DNA from: a virus
IMG/VR virus record: IMGVR_UViG_3300024346_007619
Span: 1-39,571 of that record
DNA: 39,571 nucleotides
Direction: 5' to 3' (one strand)
Shown: one piece after another, positions 31,047 to 38,861 of the stretch
Position numbering within the stretch: the stretch's first letter is position 1
Layout: the number at the start of each line of letters is the position of its first letter
Program-made: the position numbers and the translations under genes
The notes under the pieces: generated by a model
Seen by the model: the letters and a program-made list of their open reading frames with translations, nothing else
Told to the model about the DNA's origin: nothing
The model's database searches: none

Positions 31047-31631
31047 ATGCCAATACAACAAATTGAAATAGGTGGATATGCAAATGACGGTACTGGTGAC
31101 GATTTGCGCACGGCATTTAACAAGGTCAATGCCAACTTTGCGCTGTTGGACAGCGATGCACAAATCAATGACGGTGCTAATCTAGGCACAGGCGTTGCTG
31201 TGCTAAAGGGCAAAACCAGCACTATATTGCAGTTTAAAACCCTTACCAGCACAGACTCATCAGTTACCTTGACCGCAACAGACAACACTGTAAATTTAAA
31301 AGCCAACACTATATTATCCACAGACCTTGCTCCAACATTGAGCGGGAATCTAAACCTCAATGGAAATAATATATTAGGTGCTGGATATACTAACTTAGCA
31401 GGTACTGCGTTTACAGGAGATGTCAAGTCCTCGGTATGGGGAGTTGACATTGTAGCACTAAACTCCCTGGTTGCGTTATTAATTGAATCCAATAATAATC
31501 TTGCTGTTGACCTTGGTTCGTTTAACAACCCAACCGGTTATGAAACTAATGCTAACGGATATGCCTTTGACATGGGCACGTTTGTTGGTTATAATCCCAC
31601 TAATAGATTTAATTTTGGTACGTTTGTTTAA
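31047..31631 (+). CDS. small structural protein with fibre attachment module
   Basis: 194 aa. Starts IGGYANDGTGDDLRTAFNKV, then NANFALLD, the same N-terminal module as in the two preceding fibres. The middle resembles the fibre element LTPTLSGNLNLNGNNILGAG (here APTLSGNLNLNGNNILG at about 100-116). The C-terminus repeats a short Asp/Asn-Phe-Gly pattern (DLGSFNNPTGY, FDMGTFVGYNPT, NFGTFV), a likely beta-strand tip. Separate RBS GGGAG. Probably a virion protein in the tail or fibre network. I infer the role from the module and neighbours only. Confidence 0.75.
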   Translation: MPIQQIEIGGYANDGTGDDLRTAFNKVNANFALLDSDAQINDGANLGTGVAVLKGKTSTILQFKTLTSTDSSVTLTATDNTVNLKANTILSTDLAPTLSGNLNLNGNNILGAGYTNLAGTAFTGDVKSSVWGVDIVALNSLVALLIESNNNLAVDLGSFNNPTGYETNANGYAFDMGTFVGYNPTNRFNFGTFV

Positions 31632-31642
31632 TTGAGACACCT

Positions 31643-34267
31643 ATGGCATTGAATATTTGGTCACAACCGTCCGGCTATACATTTGGAACATTCCAAGAAC
31701 AGGATATCTTTAATAGGCCTTTGCCGTTAGTAGTTGGGTACGTCAGCGGAGCAACCTTTAAAATTATTTCAGGAAAGTTGCCGCCTGGGCTAAACATTGC
31801 GGGTAGTACAATTACTGGAACTCCATATTCCGTATCTGACATCACTGTATTCACATTTTGTGTCAGAGCAACTTTAACTTCTACAGGCGAAATATCTGAT
31901 AGAACATACTCCATAACTATCGAAGGCGCAGATGCTCCAGAGTTTGTAACTCCAACAGGAAGATTAGCAGTTGGTACCCACCAACAAATGTATGTTCTGG
32001 ACAAAACCTATATCAATTATCAAATTGAAGCATTTGACTTAGATACCAGCGCCGGTCAAAAATTAAATTATTTTATATCTTCAGGCGATGGTGCGTTGCC
32101 TCCAGGTTTAACCATGTCATCAACTGGCAAAATTAGTGGATTTATTTTGCCGGCTGTAAAAATTAAACCGGAGGATGGTACTGGCACTTACGACCAGGCA
32201 TACTACGATGCGGCTGCTTTTGACTTTGGTTTACGTCCTACCAACGGTTTTGATAGTTATATTTACGATAGAGTATTTTATGATTACAACTTACCCAATG
32301 TTAGACCATCAACATTAAATATTAATTATCAATTCAAAGTAACCGTGAGTGATGGCACTAGCATTGCTCAAAGAATTTTTAAAATATTTGTTGTAGGTGA
32401 TGACCAGTTTAGGGCAGACACAACAACTACAGATGGATTTGCTGACGAATTATTTACAGCTGACGTCACGTATCTAAGACAGCCTGCGTGGCTCACTAAT
32501 CCTAATATAGGATTATTTAGAGCTAACAACTATCTAACTGTACCAGTTGCACTGTATGATAACTCTAACGTATTTTATAATTTAGAATTAGTTAATCAAG
32601 AAGTAAAAGTACAAGCAGTTAATATTTTACCGTCGGATAATTTTAAAACTGGCAATAAAATAACTGTAACTAATGTTACTGGAACAATACTGCCTGGATA
32701 TTTTTGTCACTTTGAAGGAATTGTTGTAGGTGCAACTGATCAACTTTATAAAATCAGTGTAGTAGAAGATTTAGGTAGTGGAAGATATCGTCTTACTATC
32801 CTAACACCATTACAAGTAAGTATTCCAACTGGTACTAGTTTTTATATAGGAACTTTAAGTACATTACCAAAAGGCACGAGTTTTGATGTACAGACTGCTA
32901 CTATATACGGACTAGTTCCTTACCAACCTGCTATTACAAAAAACTATAACTTTACTATTACTGCCACTAGATTTGGTGATAAACAAGATAGTGCAACTGC
33001 ATCGAGAACATTTACTATTGGTATTATTGGCGAAATTGACAGCGTAATTACGTGGTCAACTGACGCTGACTTGGGCAGTATCAATGCAAACTTTATTTCT
33101 AATTTGCATGTTTCAGCATCTAGCACAATACCCGATGCTATTGTATCATATACATTGATTAGTGGAAGCCTTCCTCCAGGATTGACTTTAAATTACGACG
33201 GAGAAATAATAGGTAAGGTTAACCAGTTCTATGATGCCACATCAGGGCTACTTGGGCTTACAAGATTTTTTGATGCGCTACCTCAATTTACACCCAAGAC
33301 ATTTACAACATTTGATTTTAATACTACTAGTATAGATAAACAATATACGTTTACTGTACAGGCTAGAGATCAATATGACTATAGTGCAACTTCTCGTACA
33401 TTTACCTTGTATGTTGATACACCTAACGATATAAGTTTTAGCAATATTAGGACAAAGCCTTTCTTAAAACAATCACAGCGAACACTTTGGAAATCTTTTA
33501 TTAACGATACTTCTATTTTTACTCCTGACAGTATTTACAGAACTAACGATGCTAATTTTGGAGTTCAAACTGATTTAAACATGTTAGTTTACGCAGGCAT
33601 TGAAACTAAGGATGCCGCAAGATTTGTTGGAGCGATAGGTTTAAATCATAAAAGAAAACGATTTACTTTTGGGCTAATTAAATCAGCAGTTGCTATTCAA
33701 CCTGGTACTACTAATGCAGTATACGAAGTAGTATATGTCAATATCGTAGATCCGCAAGAACCTAATGGTAAATACTTGCCAAGAAAAATACAATTGCCTG
33801 GGCTATCTAGTGATACAATAACTATCGATAGTAGTGGTGATATTTGGAGCAGAACTTTAGATTCGTTGGGTACAGATAGTCCAGAAAGTGTTAGACCAGA
33901 GCCGATAATTACTGCTGATAGCACAGGGTATGAAGTTTCAAATCCTAATGTTAATAGCTATTTTCCAAACAGCATTACCAATTGGCGCAGTAGAATTAAA
34001 GATACAGGCGCAACAGAACGTAACTACCTGCCGCTTTGGATGCGTAGTATCCAGCCCGGACAAAGCCAAGAACTAGGATTTGTCTTGGCTATTCCAATTT
34101 GCTACTGCGAAGTGGGTAAAAGTGCTGATATTTTACTAAACATAAAACAGAGCAAATTTGATTTTAAATCTTTAGATTACACAGTGGACAGGTATATAAT
34201 AGATTCTGTCACCGGTTCGATTAACGATAAATATCTTGTATTTAGAAACGATAGGATAACAGTATGA
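31643..34267 (+). CDS. structural protein with putative Ig-like (He_PIG) domains
   Basis: 874 aa. Three copies of the PPGL-type Ig-fold signature are visible: GKLPPGLNIAGSTITGTP (about 48-65), GDGALPPGLTMSSTGKISGF (about 149-168) and SGSLPPGLTLNYDGEIIGK (about 508-526), typical of He_PIG/cadherin-like domains that bind surfaces or space out adhesins. Each is followed by a Y-x-F-x-[IV]-x-[VA]-x-D-type strand (YQFKVTVSDG, YTFTVQARDQYD). The C-terminal 250 residues are a separate domain (TLWKSFINDTSIFTPDSIYR onward) not recognised. The gene lies between fibre genes and overlaps the next by four bases (ATGA). A fibre or whisker component that contacts the host surface is likely. Confidence 0.8.
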   Translation: MALNIWSQPSGYTFGTFQEQDIFNRPLPLVVGYVSGATFKIISGKLPPGLNIAGSTITGTPYSVSDITVFTFCVRATLTSTGEISDRTYSITIEGADAPEFVTPTGRLAVGTHQQMYVLDKTYINYQIEAFDLDTSAGQKLNYFISSGDGALPPGLTMSSTGKISGFILPAVKIKPEDGTGTYDQAYYDAAAFDFGLRPTNGFDSYIYDRVFYDYNLPNVRPSTLNINYQFKVTVSDGTSIAQRIFKIFVVGDDQFRADTTTTDGFADELFTADVTYLRQPAWLTNPNIGLFRANNYLTVPVALYDNSNVFYNLELVNQEVKVQAVNILPSDNFKTGNKITVTNVTGTILPGYFCHFEGIVVGATDQLYKISVVEDLGSGRYRLTILTPLQVSIPTGTSFYIGTLSTLPKGTSFDVQTATIYGLVPYQPAITKNYNFTITATRFGDKQDSATASRTFTIGIIGEIDSVITWSTDADLGSINANFISNLHVSASSTIPDAIVSYTLISGSLPPGLTLNYDGEIIGKVNQFYDATSGLLGLTRFFDALPQFTPKTFTTFDFNTTSIDKQYTFTVQARDQYDYSATSRTFTLYVDTPNDISFSNIRTKPFLKQSQRTLWKSFINDTSIFTPDSIYRTNDANFGVQTDLNMLVYAGIETKDAARFVGAIGLNHKRKRFTFGLIKSAVAIQPGTTNAVYEVVYVNIVDPQEPNGKYLPRKIQLPGLSSDTITIDSSGDIWSRTLDSLGTDSPESVRPEPIITADSTGYEVSNPNVNSYFPNSITNWRSRIKDTGATERNYLPLWMRSIQPGQSQELGFVLAIPICYCEVGKSADILLNIKQSKFDFKSLDYTVDRYIIDSVTGSINDKYLVFRNDRITV
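34226..34233 (+). promoter_or_regulatory. internal T4-late-type box GATAAATA for gene 34264
   Basis: GATAAATA lies within the last codons of the Ig-like protein gene (N-D-K-Y-L), 30 bases before ATG 34264. It would give a leader of about 25 bases. Because it is inside coding sequence it may be chance. Confidence 0.4.
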
Positions 34268-35355
34268 CCAGTCAAATAAATGTCGGAACAATTAACACAT
34301 CTTACCCAGTTGCAGGTGTTGATAACAACAGCCAAGGATTTCGTGATAATTTTACAGCTATTTCAGCAGGATTAGCCACAGCCAAAACAGAACTTACAGC
34401 ATTACAAACTAATGCTGTATTAAAAGCAAACCTTACAACCAATACAGTTGTTAACAATGACTTAAATGGTAGCACAATAAGCAACGGTTTGTACAATAGA
34501 TTTTACGGTGTATATTTTAGCGGAGGTACTGTTTCAGCAGCCGCTAATATAGATCTAGTTAACGGTCCTGTGCAAAAATTTGTTCTTTCAGGAAATGCAA
34601 CTTTGACTTTCACTGGATGGCCAACTGCGGGAAAAATGGGTCTAATTCGCGTATTGATTGCTAGCGATTTAAATGGTGTGCGTACTCCTGGATTTGCCAC
34701 TGGAGGTGGTGGCGCAATACGCTATGATGTAGCATATCCTACGTTACCAAACAGTTCGAGTCAAGGATTTAAAGTTGGTGGAGAAAGTGTTAGAAGCGTT
34801 ACCGTTGATGTTCCTGGCAGTAGATACATTACTCCAACCACTGTATCGTTTACTAGTCCCACATTAACAAATGGAACTCCTGCTAGTGCAACTGCTATCT
34901 ATAAAGTACTTTCTGCAACTGCCACAGTAGGTGCATTGGGCGCTGGTTACACAACCGGCGACTTGTTAGTTGTAAATCAAGATTCAAAAATTGTGCTGTC
35001 AGTTACTGGAGTAAATGGTTCCGGTGGCATTACTAGCCTTAGCCCCACTCAACCGTTAGGCTTAATATCGCCGCTGGCTGGGTCAAAAACTGTTACAGCA
35101 TTAACAGGTTCGGGAACTGGTGCTAGAGTAGATTTAGTATGTGCTATTGATACTATAACTGTAACAGACAGCGGAGATGGTTGGTCTACCGTTCCTCCAA
35201 TTGTGACTATTGGGGCTCCGAGTAGTGGCGGTGATCAAGCAACTGCAACGGCTGTTTTGACAACTATAACAACGGACAATGTTAAAGTAATAGAAGCATG
35301 GTCTATCGATGGCGGTCTTAACGTGTATCTCAGATACATAGGCGAATACAATTAA
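34264..35355 (+). CDS. structural protein, fibre region (363 aa)
   Basis: 363 aa. N-terminus INVGTINTSYPVAGVDNNSQ, then GFRDNFTAI, is a variant of the fibre attachment module (here D-N-N-S-Q-G-F-R-D-N-F). The middle has a strand-rich part (VQKFVLSGNATLTFTGWP, about 103-120) and Gly-rich repeats of the 'G-x-GY-x-x-P-x-V' type (GSRYITPTTVSF; GAGYTTGDLLVV; GDGWSTVPPIVTI). The end (VIEAWSIDGGLNVYLRYIGE) resembles the C-terminus of structural proteins in T4-like phages of aquatic bacteria. It overlaps the previous gene (ATGA) and the next ATG by one base (TAATG). Probably a virion component. Confidence 0.78.
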   Translation: MTSQINVGTINTSYPVAGVDNNSQGFRDNFTAISAGLATAKTELTALQTNAVLKANLTTNTVVNNDLNGSTISNGLYNRFYGVYFSGGTVSAAANIDLVNGPVQKFVLSGNATLTFTGWPTAGKMGLIRVLIASDLNGVRTPGFATGGGGAIRYDVAYPTLPNSSSQGFKVGGESVRSVTVDVPGSRYITPTTVSFTSPTLTNGTPASATAIYKVLSATATVGALGAGYTTGDLLVVNQDSKIVLSVTGVNGSGGITSLSPTQPLGLISPLAGSKTVTALTGSGTGARVDLVCAIDTITVTDSGDGWSTVPPIVTIGAPSSGGDQATATAVLTTITTDNVKVIEAWSIDGGLNVYLRYIGEYN

Positions 35356-35585
35356 TGCATCCATTAATATCAAATTTAGAAAATTTGAAGGATAGTGAGA
35401 TCGATTTTAAAATTAACGATCTCACTAAAAAGTATTTTCAATCTTCAAATCCAGATTTAAGACAACAAGTTTCATTGGCTTTGGATACTTATAAAAACGA
35501 ACAGTCTAGACGTCAACGTGCTGAATGGCAAAAAATGGTTGATAATCGCGATAAAAACCTTGACAAATTAATCAACATACAGTAA
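35355..35585 (+). CDS. small helical protein, conserved phage type, unknown function
   Basis: 76 aa: HPLISNLENLKDSEIDFKIN, then LTKKYFQSSNPDLRQQVSLA, then a basic helical C-terminus (NEQSRRQRAEWQKMVDNRDK). Predicted all-helical. Its position right after the fibre genes and overlap with the last one (TAATG) would suit a small chaperone or assembly factor, but I know of no assigned function. The 3' end contains a sigma70 promoter for the next gene (35560-35588). Confidence 0.75.
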   Translation: MHPLISNLENLKDSEIDFKINDLTKKYFQSSNPDLRQQVSLALDTYKNEQSRRQRAEWQKMVDNRDKNLDKLINIQ

Positions 35586-35588
35586 AAT
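35560..35588 (+). promoter_or_regulatory. sigma70-type promoter for gene 35596
   Basis: TTGACA (35560-35565), 17-bp spacer, TAAAAT (35583-35588), spanning the end and stop of the previous gene. The expected start falls at or next to ATG 35596, which has no Shine-Dalgarno, so a leaderless mRNA is predicted. Confidence 0.65.
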
Positions 35589-35595
35589 ATAGGCT

Positions 35596-36108
35596 ATGCG
35601 CCTAGACAAATACAGTAATCCTATATTTTCAGAACAAGATCTGTTTGATGCTTTATATCAAAATTATCAGTTTAATGCCGGCGATACTATACTTGTGGAT
35701 CAACGATCCAACTCAATCAAACAGTTAGAATCGCAAATAGGATTCAAATTATTAGAACCCTATGAAACTCACTTTGAAGTTACCGACTACGATTCAGCTT
35801 GCCAATCAAATTGGTATATGCCCGAAGAATACAAAACACTGGATATAGAAGCATGGATTTGGGAACAAACTCCTCCTTGGGATCCTCAACATACAAGAGT
35901 TACTGAAGAACTGGCGGCATTCAAAGAACGTAATATGATGGATTTACTACGTTGGCTCAAGTACTTTGTAGACACTTGTAACAAAAACAACGTAGTTTGG
36001 GGTGTAGGTAGAGGATCTAGTGTAGCCAGTTACATACTCTATTTAATAGGGGTACACCACATCGATAGTATTAAATATAATCTCGAGTGGCAGGAATTCC
36101 TGAGATAA
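35596..36108 (+). CDS. DnaE-palm-like fragment protein, function unknown
   Basis: 170 aa. The last about 35 residues (VVWGVGRGSSVASYILYLIG, then VHHIDSIKYNLEWQEFLR) match the N-terminal palm segment of bacterial DNA polymerase III alpha (DnaE/PolC), where GPGRGSAAGSLVAYLLGI, then DPIKYNLLFERFL, is diagnostic. The protein ends just there, so the catalytic Asp residues of the polymerase, which lie further on, are absent. The N-terminal 130 residues (FDALYQNYQFNAGDTILVDQ onward) are not PHP-like and are not recognised. No sign of a frameshift: the next gene starts soon with its own RBS. It cannot be an active polymerase; perhaps it interacts with replication proteins or DNA. Confidence 0.75.
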   Translation: MRLDKYSNPIFSEQDLFDALYQNYQFNAGDTILVDQRSNSIKQLESQIGFKLLEPYETHFEVTDYDSACQSNWYMPEEYKTLDIEAWIWEQTPPWDPQHTRVTEELAAFKERNMMDLLRWLKYFVDTCNKNNVVWGVGRGSSVASYILYLIGVHHIDSIKYNLEWQEFLR

Positions 36109-36135
36109 GTACTAGTATAATCAAGGAGATTTAAA

Positions 36136-36438
36136 ATGGAACAACAACCAAAACAAATATATCGTTCAATGCAGGGCAAAGAAGTTGATATGAATCGATT
36201 AGTAAACATAAACGAACTTACTCCAGCAGTGGGTAATCTTAAAGTTAATGCACGTGGCGACGAGCTTGGCGCTGGCGGCAGAATTATTAGAAAACGTGAA
36301 GACATTTTAAGAGAAGCGGAAGCTAATAGAATTGTACCTGATCAGATTAATGTCAGAGCAGTTGAAGAAGTTGTTACTGCAAAACCTGTAGTTGCTAAGA
36401 AAAATGTAGCAGACATGGATCCTGAAGGAAACGAATGA
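36136..36438 (+). CDS. small conserved phage protein, unknown function
   Basis: 100 aa: KQIYRSMQGKEVDMNRLVNI, then NELTPAVGNLKVNARGDELG, then AGGRIIRKREDI. The C-terminal 30 residues (VRAVEEVVTAKPVVAKKNVA) are low in complexity. The AVGN-x-x-VNARGD core looks like a protein conserved in T4-like phages of aquatic bacteria; I recall it only as hypothetical, possibly structural. AAGGAGAT (36123-36130) precedes the ATG; the stop overlaps the GroES-like start (ATGA). Confidence 0.75.
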   Translation: MEQQPKQIYRSMQGKEVDMNRLVNINELTPAVGNLKVNARGDELGAGGRIIRKREDILREAEANRIVPDQINVRAVEEVVTAKPVVAKKNVADMDPEGNE

Positions 36439-36845
36439 AAAGAGTACCAGTATATGCTAGCAAATTAAAACCAATACGCGATAACATTGTTATTGTTGAT
36501 ATGGATTTTGGCGAGCAAAAAACCAAAGGCGGTCTTGTACTATTAAGCGACGATGGTAAAAGCGAAGGTGTTAAAAGTCGTTGGGGTCGAGTGTATTCTG
36601 TTGGCCCAAGCCAGACTGACGTAAAAGTGGGTGAGTGGATTTTACTCGAACATGGTCGCTGGTCGCGTGGGTTCACTGTACTTGATGACGATGGCGTTGA
36701 TATGATCATTCGACGTGCCGATCCAAAAGGAATCTTAGCAGTTTCAGATGAAAAACCAAATGAGACGATATTCGGTTCACATAGCACAGTGACCCATGCA
36801 ACATTTGATCCAGCATCGTTTGCAAGGCCAAGTTTCGAACAATAA
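36435..36845 (+). CDS. GroES-like co-chaperonin (T4 gp31-type role)
   Basis: 136 aa. LKPIRDNIVIVDMDFGEQKT, then KGGLVLLSDD (about 11-40), contains the GroES start strand and a mobile loop before GGLVL. GRVYSVGPSQTDVKVGEWIL is the 'G-x-V-x-x-VG-x-G...VK-x-GD' strand of GroES. Family length is about 97 aa; here there is a C-terminal extension of about 35 residues (from DEKPNETIFGSH). In T4, gp31 replaces GroES so that GroEL can fold the major capsid protein gp23; the same role is likely. It is coupled to the upstream gene. The surrounding genes are head/tail or replication genes. Confidence 0.85.
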   Translation: MKRVPVYASKLKPIRDNIVIVDMDFGEQKTKGGLVLLSDDGKSEGVKSRWGRVYSVGPSQTDVKVGEWILLEHGRWSRGFTVLDDDGVDMIIRRADPKGILAVSDEKPNETIFGSHSTVTHATFDPASFARPSFEQ

Positions 36846-36850
36846 TCTTC

Positions 36851-36880
36851 TTGACTGTTAGATAGCGTTCATTGTATAAT
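36851..36880 (+). promoter_or_regulatory. sigma70-type promoter for gene 36912 and the clamp-loader operon
   Basis: TTGACT (36851-36856), 18-bp spacer, TATAAT (36875-36880), in the 66-bp gap after the GroES-like gene. AAGGAGAT (36901-36908) stands before ATG 36912. It likely drives 36912, the clamp loader, the ferredoxin and the deaminase as one early/middle operon. Confidence 0.8.
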
Positions 36881-36911
36881 TAGAGCAAGAGTTTCTAATT
36901 AAGGAGATACA

Positions 36912-37175
36912 ATGAACGCTAAAGATCAAGCAAAGCAAGATTACGAAGCAAATATTCAACTAATGCAAGACCTCATGGGTCGATTAGATGCAGTAGAGAA
37001 AAAAACTACTAGCGAAGTTGAGCATCCCGATCCAACTAAACACAAATATATTAGCTTTGTAAAAAGCTTCTTTAGAATTATTGCTGGCATTGCATTGTGC
37101 TTCGGCGAATTTACTATTGCTGGTGTACTATTGATTGTTGCAGAAGCACTTGGCATTTACGAGGAAATGGTTTAA
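36912..37175 (+). CDS. small membrane-anchored protein, unknown function
   Basis: 87 aa. The N-terminal 45 residues are polar and helical (QAKQDYEANIQLMQDLMGRL, then DAVEKK). The C-terminal part has one or two hydrophobic stretches (about 51-82: FVKSFFRIIAGIALCFGEFT, then IAGVLLIVAEALG). Topology with a cytoplasmic coiled-coil head is likely. It is the first gene of a transcription unit that continues with the clamp loader. I do not recognise it. Confidence 0.75.
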   Translation: MNAKDQAKQDYEANIQLMQDLMGRLDAVEKKTTSEVEHPDPTKHKYISFVKSFFRIIAGIALCFGEFTIAGVLLIVAEALGIYEEMV

Positions 37176-37176
37176 A

Positions 37177-38091
37177 ATGAAAGAATTATGGGTGGAAAAA
37201 TATCGTCCTAACACTATTGATGGTTATGTGTTTAGAGATAATCATCAAAAAGAACAAGTAGAATCTTGGATTAAACAAAAATCTATCCCGCATTTGTTGT
37301 TTAGCGGCAATGCCGGCATTGGTAAAACTACTCTAGCAAGAGTATTGTTTAACGAATTACAAGTTAATGATCTAGATGTCTTGGAAATTAATGCGTCACG
37401 CACAAACTCGGTAGAAGATGTTCGTGATAAGATTGTTAATTTTGTACAGATGATTCCATTTGGGGACTTTAAGGTAGTATTGTTAGATGAGGCAGATTAC
37501 TTATCACCCAACGCACAGGCCGCATTGCGTGGTGTCATGGAAGAATACCATACGACCGCTCGCTTTATTCTTACTTGCAACTATCCTAATAGGATCATAC
37601 CTGCATTACATAGTCGTTGCCAAGGGTTTCATATTGAACGAGTCGACATTGCAGAATTTACTGCTCGGGTTGCTACTATTCTTATGGAAGAATCTGTAGA
37701 GTTCGATCTTGACACCCTGGATACCTTTGTCAAAGCCACTTATCCAGACCTGCGCAAGTGTATTAACACTACACAAATGAACAGTATGGATGGAAAATTG
37801 CACACTCCTGAAAAAGCAGATAGTGGGCAAGCTGATTATAAATTAGACATGGTTCGATTATTCAAGGCAGGAAAAATTACAGAAGGTCGTAAACTTGTTT
37901 GTAGTCAAGCACGACCTGAAGAGATGGAAGAAATATTCCGGTGGCTGTATGATAACGTAGAAATCTTTGGTGACGAAGCAATCCAAGACAAAGCAATTCT
38001 TATCATTAAACAAGGACTAGTGGATCACACATTAATCATTGATCCAGAGATTAATCTTGCGGCAACTTTAATTAGGCTGAGTCATCTATGA
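37177..38091 (+). CDS. 44: sliding clamp loader ATPase subunit (T4 gp44-like)
   Basis: 304 aa from ATG 37177; a longer in-frame start would overlap the preceding gene. AAA+ signatures: [13 protein letters not shown] near the N-terminus, Walker [11 protein letters not shown] (K50), Walker [11 protein letters not shown] (D104-D107), sensor 1 [10 protein letters not shown] (N135) and the arginine finger SRC (146-148). The C-terminal collar domain follows. In T4, four gp44 and one gp62 load the gp45 clamp onto primer-template. No gp62 gene follows: the next genes are a ferredoxin and a deaminase, so gp62 and gp45 lie outside the window. GAGGAAA upstream acts as RBS, and its end overlaps the ferredoxin gene (ATGA). 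Confidence 0.93.
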   Translation: MKELWVEKYRPNTIDGYVFRDNHQKEQVESWIKQKSIPHLLFSGNAGIGKTTLARVLFNELQVNDLDVLEINASRTNSVEDVRDKIVNFVQMIPFGDFKVVLLDEADYLSPNAQAALRGVMEEYHTTARFILTCNYPNRIIPALHSRCQGFHIERVDIAEFTARVATILMEESVEFDLDTLDTFVKATYPDLRKCINTTQMNSMDGKLHTPEKADSGQADYKLDMVRLFKAGKITEGRKLVCSQARPEEMEEIFRWLYDNVEIFGDEAIQDKAILIIKQGLVDHTLIIDPEINLAATLIRLSHL

Positions 38092-38411
38092 CATATTTGG
38101 TATTAGAGAACTGTATTAAATGTAAGCATACAGACTGTGTAGAAGTATGTCCTGTTGATTGTTTTAAAGAAGGTCCTAATTTTCTTGTCATCGATCCGGA
38201 CGAATGCATCGACTGCGGTGTATGTGTGCCTGAATGTCCCGTAGACGCCATTGTACCCGACACTGATAAAACAGTTGATGTTATTTTTTGGACTGAACTT
38301 AATACTAGACTTGCTAAAAAATGGCCCACTATTACTAAACGTAAAGCCGCATTACCTGATGCTGAAGAATGGAAAGATAAGCCTAATAAACTAGACTTGT
38401 TAGAAGAATGA
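38088..38411 (+). CDS. fdxA: FdxA-type 7Fe ferredoxin ([3Fe-4S][4Fe-4S])
   Basis: 107 aa, the same length as Azotobacter vinelandii ferredoxin I, and similar from end to end. C9, C17 and C50 are placed for the [3Fe-4S] cluster, and C21, C40, C43 and C46 for the [4Fe-4S] cluster: [19 protein letters not shown], then [18 protein letters not shown], then ECPVDAI. The FdxA-specific C-terminal tail ([20 protein letters not shown], then DAEEWKDK) is present. FdxA is a low-potential one-electron carrier. In a phage it could feed electrons to phage or host enzymes; in this window the radical SAM proteins are the obvious candidates. It lies in the operon between the clamp loader and the deaminase, overlapping both by four bases. 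Confidence 0.95.
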   Translation: MTYLVLENCIKCKHTDCVEVCPVDCFKEGPNFLVIDPDECIDCGVCVPECPVDAIVPDTDKTVDVIFWTELNTRLAKKWPTITKRKAALPDAEEWKDKPNKLDLLEE

Positions 38412-38851
38412 AAGAAAAATTTATAGATGCATACATGGATGTTGCTGAACGATTTGCACAATTAAGCTCAGCACGTAGACTTCATGTCGGTGCTATTGTA
38501 GTCAAGGATGATAGAATTATTAGTATTGGCTACAATGGTATGCCGGCTGGTTGGGATAATAATTGCGAAGATGAAATTCAGTACCCTGATGCAGAAGGGA
38601 TTACATTAAAAACTAAACCGGAAGTTCTTCATGCTGAAACAAATGCCATTGCAAAACTCGCTAAGTCTAACGAATCTGGTCTGGGTGCTACTATGTTTAT
38701 TACCCATGCTCCATGTTTGGACTGTGCCAAACTTATATACCAAAGTGGTATTGGCAGTGTTCTATATAGGAACACTTATCGGGATACTGGTGGTATCTCG
38801 TTTCTTGAAAAATCAGGCGTAATTGTTACACAAATAAAAAAGGGCCCGTAG
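38408..38851 (+). CDS. deoxycytidylate/cytidine deaminase family protein
   Basis: 147 aa. Zinc site HAETNA (H75, E77) and PCLDCA (C103, C106), the standard signature of the CDA fold, and [20 protein letters not shown], then GYNGMPAG, as in dCMP deaminases such as T4 Cd and ComEB. dCMP deaminase makes dUMP for dTTP synthesis and fits the nucleotide-pool function of phage operons. The protein is somewhat shorter than T4 Cd (193 aa). It starts with ATGA overlap to the ferredoxin gene and ends inside a perfect terminator hairpin. Substrate (dCMP or other) is inferred from similarity. Confidence 0.88.
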   Translation: MKEKFIDAYMDVAERFAQLSSARRLHVGAIVVKDDRIISIGYNGMPAGWDNNCEDEIQYPDAEGITLKTKPEVLHAETNAIAKLAKSNESGLGATMFITHAPCLDCAKLIYQSGIGSVLYRNTYRDTGGISFLEKSGVIVTQIKKGP

Positions 38852-38861
38852 GCCCTTTTTT
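38836..38861. terminator. bidirectional terminator shared by deaminase and phoH
   Basis: AAAAAAGGGCC (38836-38846), loop CGTA, GGCCCTTTTTT (38851-38861): a perfect 11-bp stem with A-run on one side and T-run on the other, a functional rho-independent terminator in both directions. It contains the stop codon of the deaminase gene and reaches the stop codon of phoH. Confidence 0.95.

Noticed and set aside
36091-36121. Palindrome CAGGAATTCCTG at 36091-36102 and a TATAAT at 36116-36121 before gene 36136, as a promoter with operator.
   Set aside because: No acceptable -35 at 16-18 bp spacing, and the palindrome lies in the 3' coding end of the previous gene; kept only as a weak possibility.
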